Position numbers and translations under genes: made by a program. The notes beneath the pieces are model-generated. The model searched no databases, was not told the DNA's origin, and saw only the letters and a list, made by a program, of their open reading frames with translations. Positions 33,424 through 40,334 of a DNA stretch of 64,000 nt are shown here, one piece after another (position 1 is the first letter of the stretch; each line of letters starts with the position of its first letter). Origin of the DNA: Pontibacter virosus (GTDB taxonomy: Bacteria; Bacteroidota; Bacteroidia; Cytophagales; Hymenobacteraceae); assembly GCF_003096355.1 (NCBI RefSeq), contig NZ_QEKI01000018.1, positions 1-64,000 on the forward strand, in the 5' to 3' direction.

Positions 33424-34740
33424 ATGAAGCAAAAACAAAAATCGACCTGGCAAAAGGTGCGCAAGCTGTTCAATGACCTCCACCTGTGGATGGGTATAGC
33501 GAGCGGCCTTATCCTGTTTGTAGTCTGCCTGAGCGGCACGATCTATACCTTCAATACCGAGGTGCAGGAGTTTATGGAGCCGGAGAAGTTTACCGTGCAG
33601 GTAGAGCAGGGGACTGAGCCCATGGCAGCAGAGGCGATTATTGCTAAAGTGGCAGCCGAGACGGGCGGTAAGGTCAGCGCTATTACCATACCTGCCGACG
33701 CCAATCGCACCTATACCCTGAATGTAAAGAAGGAAGATAAAGGGGTTGAAGGAAAAGGTGGTGAAGCCCGTGGCGGTGAAAGAGGCGGTCGTGATAAGGG
33801 CGGTGAAGGTAAAAAAGGTCCGGAAGGTGCCGTGGCCAAAGGCGGACCGTCTGGCGGACCTGGCGGCAAAGGCGGCCGGGGTACTAACTACCTTGTGAAC
33901 CCCTACACAGCTGAAGTAATTGGCACAACCGAAAGCCCGACCTCAGAGTTTTTCATGACCATGTTCCGTCTGCACCGCTGGCTGCTGCTCGATACCGAAG
34001 TAGGCCGTCCGATTGTGGGCTGGGCAACCGTCATCTTCACGCTGATCGTGATCAGTGGCCTGGTGATCTGGATTCCGCAGAAAGTGAAGAACTGGCGACA
34101 AGGCCTTAAAATAAAGTGGAGCGGCAACTGGAAGCGCGTGAATCATGACCTGCATAACTCGCTTGGTTTCTATTCGTCTTTCCTGTTGCTGGTGATGTCG
34201 CTTACCGGCCTTACCTGGTCGTTTGAGTGGTACAAAGAAGGCTTCTTTAAAGTGCTGGGCGTAGAGCAGCCGAAAGATCGCAAGGAAGAACCGCTTTTTT
34301 CAAAAGTGCCAGCTGACCTGTCTCAGGCCGCTACGCTTACGATTGCAGACTACGTGAAGGCAGCCGATGCCGCACTGCCTTACAAAGGCGATTACCGCAT
34401 TTCATTGTCAACAGACTCAGCCGCTACTGTTTCGATCAACAAAAACAAAGTAGGCTTTTTCGCGCCTGCGGCTTCAGACAAACTGCAGCTTGACCAGTAC
34501 AGCGGCGAGGTGCTGAAAGCAGATATATTTGCTGATAAGCCGTTCAATGAGAAAATCACATCATCCATCAAGCCACTCCATGTGGGCAATGTGTATGGTA
34601 CTTTCTCCAAGATCCTGTACTTCATCGCCTGCCTTGTGGCGACTAGCTTACCCATAACAGGCACCATCATCTGGATCAACAAGCTGCGCAAGAAGTCAAA
34701 GAAGGGTGCTATACCTGTGGCGAGAAAAGCGACAGCTTAA
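33424..34740 (+). CDS. PepSY-domain inner-membrane protein
   Basis: A 438-residue PepSY-associated TM protein. The first membrane segment is near 20-42 (DLHLWMGIASGLILFVVCLSGTIYTF). PepSY-type periplasmic parts and three more membrane segments follow (about 195-215, 240-260 and 390-410). Relatives act in iron-siderophore loci, where some are thought to reduce ferric siderophores. Residues 102-153 form a low-complexity Gly/Lys/Glu insertion in the periplasmic part. It is the third gene of the SusC-SusD operon. Conserved histidines at H20 and H241-H247 could bind haem. Confidence 0.9.
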   Translation: MKQKQKSTWQKVRKLFNDLHLWMGIASGLILFVVCLSGTIYTFNTEVQEFMEPEKFTVQVEQGTEPMAAEAIIAKVAAETGGKVSAITIPADANRTYTLNVKKEDKGVEGKGGEARGGERGGRDKGGEGKKGPEGAVAKGGPSGGPGGKGGRGTNYLVNPYTAEVIGTTESPTSEFFMTMFRLHRWLLLDTEVGRPIVGWATVIFTLIVISGLVIWIPQKVKNWRQGLKIKWSGNWKRVNHDLHNSLGFYSSFLLLVMSLTGLTWSFEWYKEGFFKVLGVEQPKDRKEEPLFSKVPADLSQAATLTIADYVKAADAALPYKGDYRISLSTDSAATVSINKNKVGFFAPAASDKLQLDQYSGEVLKADIFADKPFNEKITSSIKPLHVGNVYGTFSKILYFIACLVATSLPITGTIIWINKLRKKSKKGAIPVARKATA

Positions 34741-34762
34741 GGGAAGTAGCATTGGAAAATTT

Positions 34763-34845
34763 TGTCATTTCGAACGCCAGTGAGAAATCTGGGGGTTCAC
34801 TGGTCCTGTAGCGTTTCAGATTTCGCACTGGCGTTCGAAATGACA
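34763..34845. repeat. Long imperfect palindrome (intergenic repeat)
   Basis: Two arms of about 29 bases are near-exact reverse complements and flank a 25-base centre. The sequence type, beginning TGTCATTTCGAA, resembles dispersed palindromic repeats in Bacteroidota intergenic regions. Only one copy is in this window. Confidence 0.75.
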
Positions 34846-34861
34846 GACGTGATGTTTAAAC

Positions 34862-34896
34862 AAAAAAGGCTTCCCCGGTAAGGAGAAGCCTTTTTT
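34862..34896. terminator. Bidirectional terminator
   Basis: A 12-bp perfect stem with A- and T-runs at its ends (34862-34873 with 34885-34896). It lies between the PepSY gene and the convergent DUF4293 gene. Confidence 0.88.
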
Positions 34897-34914
34897 GTTG
34901 CGGCTTGCTATACC

Positions 34915-35412
34915 TTATCGCAGCCTGTCTACAGAGCGAACCAGGTCTTCGTCTCTCTTAATGAAACGGTTAGCCAGGGCATTGAGCAGGAGTGCCAGGA
35001 TGGGCATGTAAAAACCAGCTTCGTAGCTGCCTTCGTTGCCGGCAGCCATTGCGTTACCTACATAATTGGCATAGTAAAACGACGTGCCAAACAGCGCGAT
35101 CAATACCAGTGAGTTGATGAGGCCAAACTTCATTTGAGTGAGGCGGCTCTTGTACTGGAAAATTTCATACAGAGCCACACCTGCAGCCACGATAGCCAAT
35201 ATGCCAATCGCGATGGTGCTTGTACCTGTCTGTGCGCCCGCCTGCACGGCCTCGCCTTGCTCGTTCACGGTCTGGAAAAACAGGTTCCAGGCGGTCAGCA
35301 CAACTTCTTCTCCGGTAGTAATATCTACTTTAGACCAGAGCGGCAAAAACAGCAGCGACACCATGGCCACCACGATGAGGGCCAGAAATACGGTTTGAAT
35401 TCTTTGTATCAT
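34915..35412 (-). CDS. DUF4293 membrane protein
   Basis: A 165-residue protein with four membrane segments (about 5-27, 65-85, 97-118 and 130-148), the DUF4293 layout of Bacteroidota. It starts MIQRIQTVFLALIVVAMVSLLFLPLW, a family signature. Function is unknown. It is divergent from the thiolase gene and has a strong promoter. Confidence 0.88.
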   Translation of the reverse strand: MIQRIQTVFLALIVVAMVSLLFLPLWSKVDITTGEEVVLTAWNLFFQTVNEQGEAVQAGAQTGTSTIAIGILAIVAAGVALYEIFQYKSRLTQMKFGLINSLVLIALFGTSFYYANYVGNAMAAGNEGSYEAGFYMPILALLLNALANRFIKRDEDLVRSVDRLR

Positions 35413-35442
35413 AAGGGGGTTAATTTAACTTGCAAAGAGATG

Positions 35443-35471
35443 CAAAATTAGACAAAGACCTGTAAAACAAA
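35443..35471 (-). promoter_or_regulatory. Promoter of the DUF4293 gene
   Basis: On the minus strand TTTG (35468-35471), a 17-base spacer and TAATTTTG (35443-35450) match the Bacteroidota pattern, about 31 bases before the start codon. Confidence 0.6.
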
Positions 35472-35476
35472 AATTG

Positions 35477-36676
35477 ATGAGCACAGCTTATATAATTGAT
35501 ATCGTCAGAACACCCGTTGGCAAGTTTACCGGCGCCCTCAGCAGCGTGCGGCCAGACGACATGGCGGCTTTTATTTTGAAGGAGCTAATGGCTCGCAATC
35601 CGCAGATAGACCCAAGTCTGATCGAGGATGTGGTGCTGGGCGCTGCCAACCAGGCTGGCGAAGACAACCGCAACGTGGCCCGTATGGCGCTGCTGCTGGC
35701 TGGTCTGCCGCACGAGATTGGTGGCGTGACCGTGAACCGGCTTTGTGCTTCGGGCTTGCAGTCTATTATCGATGCAGGCCGTGCTATTACCTGCGGCGAT
35801 GGTGCCGTATACCTGGCCGGTGGCGTGGAGAGCATGACGCGTGCCCCTTTCGTGATGGCCAAAGCCGAAACCGCTTTCGCCCGCACCCCTGAAATCTACG
35901 ACACCACCATCGGCTGGCGTTTCGTGAACAACACGCTTTCGTCGATGCACTACCCGCATACCATGGGGGAGACGGCCGAGAATGTGGCTGAGCGCTACGG
36001 TGTTTCACGTGAAGCGCAGGATGAGTTCGCCCACAGTTCGCAGCTCAAGTATAAGGCGGCTGCCGAGGCTGGCAAGTTCAAAGATGAGATCGCACCTATA
36101 CCTGTTCCGCAGCGCAAAGGCGACCCGATCATCTTCGACACCGACGAGCACCCACGACTTTCTTCCGTGGAAAAACTGGGTACGCTGGGCGCGGCCTTTA
36201 AAAAAGGCGGCACTGTAACGGCAGGCAACGCCTCCGGCATAAACGACGGCGCAGCGGCATCGTTGGTCGTGAGTGAGGAAATCGTAAAGCGCTTTAACCT
36301 GAAGCCAATGGCCCGTATTGTGTCAGCGGCCGTGGCAGGGGTAGAGCCCGCTTATATGGGGATGGGCCCAGTGCCGGCTACCCTGAAAGCCCTGAAAAGA
36401 GCGGGTCTCACCATCAACGACATTGGCCTGGCAGAGATAAACGAGGCATTTGCAGCACAGGCTATACCTTGTGTGCAGGAACTCGGCATCAACCCGGAGA
36501 TCGTAAACGTGAACGGCGGCTCTATTGCGATTGGTCACCCACTGGGGGCAAGCGGTACCCGCATCTCGGCTACGTTGCTGCATGAGATGAAGCGCCGCGA
36601 CAACGTGCGTTACGGGCTGGCCACCATGTGTGTGGGTGTTGGACAGGGGGCAGCGATTATCTACGAGAAACTGTAA
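35477..36676 (+). CDS. Thiolase (acetyl-CoA acyltransferase; 3-oxoadipyl-CoA thiolase-like)
   Basis: A 399-residue thiolase that cleaves or forms 3-ketoacyl-CoA. The acyl-accepting Cys90 is in NRLCASGLQSI. NEAFAAQ, GGSIAIGHPLGASG (His near 353) and MCVGVGQGAAII (Cys near 385) complete the active site. MCVGVGQG-type endings occur in PcaF/PaaJ thiolases, but a general beta-oxidation or acetoacetyl-CoA role is equally possible. The ATG at 35477 is preferred to the TTG just before it. No other pathway genes adjoin it. Confidence 0.93.
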   Translation: MSTAYIIDIVRTPVGKFTGALSSVRPDDMAAFILKELMARNPQIDPSLIEDVVLGAANQAGEDNRNVARMALLLAGLPHEIGGVTVNRLCASGLQSIIDAGRAITCGDGAVYLAGGVESMTRAPFVMAKAETAFARTPEIYDTTIGWRFVNNTLSSMHYPHTMGETAENVAERYGVSREAQDEFAHSSQLKYKAAAEAGKFKDEIAPIPVPQRKGDPIIFDTDEHPRLSSVEKLGTLGAAFKKGGTVTAGNASGINDGAAASLVVSEEIVKRFNLKPMARIVSAAVAGVEPAYMGMGPVPATLKALKRAGLTINDIGLAEINEAFAAQAIPCVQELGINPEIVNVNGGSIAIGHPLGASGTRISATLLHEMKRRDNVRYGLATMCVGVGQGAAIIYEKL

Positions 36677-36695
36677 TCAGGTATATACCTTCTTA

Positions 36696-36735
36696 AAAAA
36701 GCCATTTTGTGCAAGCAGAGTGGCTTTTTCGTTTT
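36696..36735 (+). terminator. Terminator after the thiolase gene
   Basis: A 9-bp stem (36696-36704 with 36721-36729) with a T-rich tail. A 12-base perfect palindrome built from GGTATA/TATACC sits just before it at 36679-36690. Confidence 0.65.
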
Positions 36736-36825
36736 TACACATCAAAACAGAAAATATTAGCGACACCTATATAGCCTTTTGGCATATACTTTGATTTGAA
36801 TGTTTTCGGACTAAAATTTAAGTGT

Positions 36826-37221
36826 ATGAAAAAGGTATTGACGATTGTGCTGATGACCATGCTGATGGTTGTTGGAGGAGAGGCCGCTATAGCGAAAGAT
36901 CATGACCACCGAAAGTGTAAAGACAGACACCACTCCAAAGGGAAGGTGGTATATGTAGATAAGAAATACCGCGGCCACGATGACTGCAAGCACTGCAAGA
37001 GTCACCGCGATAAGCGCTACGCCAGCAAAAGCTGTTGCTCGCACCACGATGACAGGTATAGCCGGAACGACCGCAGATGGGAGCGGGACCGGGATTATGA
37101 CCGTGACCACCGAGGCAGGGTAGAAGACCGCCGCCATATCCCAACCAGCCGTGAGGCGCGTGATCGGGCCCTTGCAAAAGTTATCTTGGAAGAACGGCAC
37201 AGAAGCCAAAACAAAAGATAG
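36826..37221 (+). CDS. Secreted His/Cys/Arg/Asp-rich small protein
   Basis: A 131-residue exported protein I do not recognise. A signal peptide (TIVLMTMLMVVGGEAAIA) is followed by a highly charged mature part. It is dense in histidine, aspartate and arginine, with KCKDRHH, DDCKHCKSH and SKSCCSHHDD clusters, giving a CxxC and a CC pair. The C-terminal third is helical and basic. Metal binding is plausible from composition alone. The ATG at 36826 gives the signal peptide. Confidence 0.75.
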   Translation: MKKVLTIVLMTMLMVVGGEAAIAKDHDHRKCKDRHHSKGKVVYVDKKYRGHDDCKHCKSHRDKRYASKSCCSHHDDRYSRNDRRWERDRDYDRDHRGRVEDRRHIPTSREARDRALAKVILEERHRSQNKR

Positions 37222-37294
37222 AGAGCATTGTTTGTTTGCTATCAGCCACTTGCTGAGCAAAGAAAAAAAGAAGAAGACTACTACCCTAGTTTGG

Positions 37295-37323
37295 AGGCTG
37301 CCTGTACACAGGCAGCCTTTTTT
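37295..37323 (+). terminator. Intrinsic terminator before truA
   Basis: An 11-bp perfect stem (37295-37305 with 37308-37318) and a T-run. It ends only about 14 bases before the truA ATG. Confidence 0.88.
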
Positions 37324-37325
37324 GC

Positions 37326-37333
37326 TATCTTTG
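37326..37333 (+). promoter_or_regulatory. Candidate -7 element for truA
   Basis: TATCTTTG matches TAnnTTTG and lies just 3 bases before the truA ATG. If used, the transcript would be leaderless or nearly so. The upstream terminator occupies the spacer. Confidence 0.4.
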
Positions 37334-37336
37334 CCC

Positions 37337-38104
37337 ATGCGCTACTTTCTGGAAATAGCCTATGACGGCACCCGTTTTCATGGTTGGCAGGTACAGCCCA
37401 ACGCCCTCTCTGTGCAGGAGGTACTCGATGATTGCCTGAGCAAAGTGCTGCGGCAGCCCATTAACTCCACAGGCAGCGGCCGTACCGACACGGGCGTGCA
37501 TGCAAGTCAGCAGTTCGTGCACTTTGATGTGGAGCAGGAACTGGAACCCGAGCAAGCGGTCTATCGCATCAACCGCCTCTTGCCGGCTGACATTGTAGCG
37601 AAGAACCTATACCTGGTCACCGACGAGGCCCATGCCCGTTTCGACGCGTTTGAGCGCACCTACCACTACCACATCATCTTAGCCAAAGACCCCTTCAAAA
37701 GATACTACGCTACCTACCTGCCGCGTTCCGTGGATGTAGGGAAAATGAATGAAGCGGCTGCGGTTTTGCTTCGTTACGAGGATTTTACGACCTTTAGCAA
37801 AGTCAAAGGCGACACCAAACACTACCGCTGCAACATGTACGAGGCCGTGTGGCAACAGCAAGGCGACGAGCTGGTCTTCACGATCCGGGCAAATCGCTTC
37901 TTGCGGGGCATGGTGCGATTGGTGGTAGGCACCTTGCTGGATGTAGGCCGGAGAAAGCTCTCTGTGGCCGATTTTGAGCGGATTATCGCCAGTCAGGACC
38001 GCAGCAAGGCCAGTGGAGCAGCGCCTTCCGAGGGGCTATACCTAGCCCAGGTGTTGTATCCGGAGCATATTTTCAAGACTTCACCCAAAACAAACCCTTT
38101 ATAG
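37337..38104 (+). CDS. truA: tRNA pseudouridine(38-40) synthase
   Basis: A 255-residue TruA that makes pseudouridine at tRNA positions 38-40. It begins MRYFLEIAYDGTRFHGWQ, and the catalytic aspartate is in GSGRTDTGVHA near residue 50. YHYHIILAKDPF and FLRGMVRLVVGTLLDVG match the family. A much longer open frame extends upstream through the terminator but has no family sequence, so the ATG at 37337 is used. The PLP enzyme gene begins right after it. Confidence 0.96.
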   Translation: MRYFLEIAYDGTRFHGWQVQPNALSVQEVLDDCLSKVLRQPINSTGSGRTDTGVHASQQFVHFDVEQELEPEQAVYRINRLLPADIVAKNLYLVTDEAHARFDAFERTYHYHIILAKDPFKRYYATYLPRSVDVGKMNEAAAVLLRYEDFTTFSKVKGDTKHYRCNMYEAVWQQQGDELVFTIRANRFLRGMVRLVVGTLLDVGRRKLSVADFERIIASQDRSKASGAAPSEGLYLAQVLYPEHIFKTSPKTNPL

Positions 38105-38105
38105 C

Positions 38106-39413
38106 ATGCAATTACCAGAAGACCAGAACGGTCCCCATCTAAACGGCAAACACCTGCGCCCTGAAAGCTTGATGATGAGCTACGGGTATAACCCGGAGTG
38201 GTCAGAAATGGCCGTCAAGGCGCCGATTTACCAGACTTCTACTTTCGTTTTCAAGAACGCGGAAGAGGGCAAGGCATTTTTTGAACTAGCGTATGGCCTG
38301 CGTGAGAAGCACGCCGAAGAGCAGCTCGGCCTGATCTACAGTCGCCTCAACAACCCCGACCTTGAGATACTCGAGAACCGCCTGCGTTTCTGGGACGGTG
38401 CCGAAGAAGCGGCCGTGTTTGCCAGTGGTATGGCCGCGATCAGCACCACGCTTTTGGCCTTGCTCAAGCCTGGCGACCTGATTCTGCATAGCGAACCCAT
38501 CTACGGCGGGTCTGACTACTACATTAAAAACATCCTGCCGAAGTTCGGCGTGAAGAGCATGGGCTTCCGGGCTAACACCCCGATAGAGGAAGTAGAGCAA
38601 ATGCTCGAGGAGTCCGGTATGGCCGATAAATTGGCGATGGTATACCTGGAGACTCCAGCCAACCCAACCAACCACCTGGTAGACATTGAAGCATGTGCTG
38701 CCATGGCCAGAAAGCACTCAACTGCCGACAAAAAAGTAGTAGTAGCCGTGGACAACACCTTCCTGGGCCCCGTGTTCTCACACCCGCTCAAGCACGGCGC
38801 TGATTTGGTGCTCTACTCTGCTACCAAGTACATCGGCGGTCACTCCGACCTGATCGCAGGCGCCTGCGCTGGCCCGGCTGATCTGATGAAACAAGTGAAA
38901 GGTATGCGTACCTTCATGGGTTCCATGGCGAGTCCGTGGACAGGCTGGATGCTGATGCGCAGCCTGGAGACGCTGAAAATCCGGATGGAGTGCCAGGCAC
39001 GCGGCGCAGAAGTGGTAGCCGCTTACCTGAAAGAGCATCCGAAAGTAGACAAGATTTACTTCCTCGGCTATCTGCAGGACAATCCGCAGCAGCAGGCCAT
39101 TTACGACAAGCAGTGCAAGGCAGCGGGTTCCATGATCTCGTTCGACATCAAAGGTGGTGAGAAAGAAGCCTTCACCTTCCTGAACAACCTGAAGTTGATC
39201 AAGCTGGCCGTAAGCTTAGGTGGCACCGAATCGCTGGCCGAGCACCCTGCCTCTATGACCCACTCCGATATTTGTCTGGCCGACCGTGCCGTAATGGGTA
39301 TAGGCGAGGGCATGATCCGCATCTCGGTAGGTGTGGAGCATCCTGAGGATATTATCTCTGACATCGCGCAGGCGCTCGAGAAAGTAACTGTGCCTGCGGA
39401 AGCGGAGGTATAG
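38106..39413 (+). CDS. Cys/Met-metabolism PLP-dependent enzyme
   Basis: A 435-residue enzyme of the cystathionine gamma-synthase / methionine gamma-lyase family. The PLP lysine is in SATKYIGGHSD near residue 240. SRLNNPDLEILE, FASGMAAISTTLLALLKPGD, YLETPANPT and VDNTFLGPVFSHPLKHGADLV are family blocks. The exact reaction (gamma-lyase, sulfhydrylase or synthase) is not decided by these motifs. The N-terminal 25 residues are longer than in E. coli MetB. It starts 1 base after the truA stop codon. Confidence 0.9.
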   Translation: MQLPEDQNGPHLNGKHLRPESLMMSYGYNPEWSEMAVKAPIYQTSTFVFKNAEEGKAFFELAYGLREKHAEEQLGLIYSRLNNPDLEILENRLRFWDGAEEAAVFASGMAAISTTLLALLKPGDLILHSEPIYGGSDYYIKNILPKFGVKSMGFRANTPIEEVEQMLEESGMADKLAMVYLETPANPTNHLVDIEACAAMARKHSTADKKVVVAVDNTFLGPVFSHPLKHGADLVLYSATKYIGGHSDLIAGACAGPADLMKQVKGMRTFMGSMASPWTGWMLMRSLETLKIRMECQARGAEVVAAYLKEHPKVDKIYFLGYLQDNPQQQAIYDKQCKAAGSMISFDIKGGEKEAFTFLNNLKLIKLAVSLGGTESLAEHPASMTHSDICLADRAVMGIGEGMIRISVGVEHPEDIISDIAQALEKVTVPAEAEV

Positions 39414-40334
39414 GTATAAGACTTAATCTGATCGAAGCCCTTCCTTGGTTTTCAGGGGAGGGCTTTTTTGTGTCCTCACGGGTAAACGCTATACCTGATA
39501 AATCCCGAAAATCCTGATGCAAAAACCATTAACTTTGCAAGCGGTTAGCATGTAGTATCCGTAAGGGTATAGCTACGGCTGGTTTATGGCGCGAGTGTCT
39601 GGTATGGTGGGATCGCTGACCCGGGTATAGGTATAGGTATAGGTATAGCCTACTTTGCACTGTGGCTAATGCTTTTTGCAGGTATAGCAACTAGTACTGT
39701 TTTATAGCTTCGCCTGTGCGGCGGGCACTTCCTTTTTGTCTTGACACAAAAAGGAAGCAAAAAAGTCAAGACGCTCCAAACTCGCTGAACGCTCAAACAG
39801 TGGAGCGCCGAAAGGTGCACCTGGCTAATGCTATAACTTCGTAGTTTCAGTGCAAGTTAGTCTTGCTATATCTGCCAGTGGACTGTGCTACAGGGCTTAT
39901 AGCTTCGAACTGGCAGTAGCAGAAGCTCCCCTTCTTGGATAAGGAGGGGTAGGGGTGGTTGGACCCGGTAAAGCAAAGGAATTATTGCAGCTACAGGGTT
40001 TATACTTCCGAGCTTGTAATACCTGAAGTCCCCCTTTGGAGGAGGCTGGGGGAGGACATTCTTATTCAGAAAACTGAGGCAACGATGCCTATACTTGTAA
40101 AATGGCAGCAGCTAGTTCCCCTCTTGAGAGGGGCAGGGGTGTGTTCATCGTGCGCAAACTTAAACCAGCTACTGAGCCATTCCTGTGAACTAGCCGTGGA
40201 GGAAAATTCCCTGCCTTAGACAAGGAGGGGCTAGGGGTGGTTGGATACAGGATCTGCGAGAATCCTGATTCAGACAACAGGAAAGGGATAGGGGCTTCAA
40301 ACCCCGAAAACAAACAAAACCTGAAAGAACAAAT
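39414..40334. repeat. Non-coding repeat island (~0.9 kb)
   Basis: No gene is supported. Contents in order: a terminator for the PLP gene; a (GGTATA)4 tandem at 39624-39647; overlapping dyads at 39728-39772; and four diverged copies of a G-rich hairpin element at about 39922-39963, 40025-40060, 40112-40147 and 40202-40245. The last four are spaced roughly 90-105 bases apart, and two of them also share upstream sequence starting GCTACAGGG. The ABC exporter gene begins at its right end. Confidence 0.8.
39435..39470 (+). terminator. Terminator after the PLP enzyme
   Basis: A stem of 7 bp plus further imperfect pairs (39435-39444 with 39457-39465) is followed by a T-run. Confidence 0.72.

Noticed and set aside
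39959..40219. Short open frame inside the repeat island
   Set aside because: It runs across two copies of the hairpin element, has no start context and its product shows no protein-like pattern.
39922..40245. CRISPR array in the repeat island
   Set aside because: The units are diverged, hairpin-rich, unevenly spaced and lack unique spacers or cas genes.
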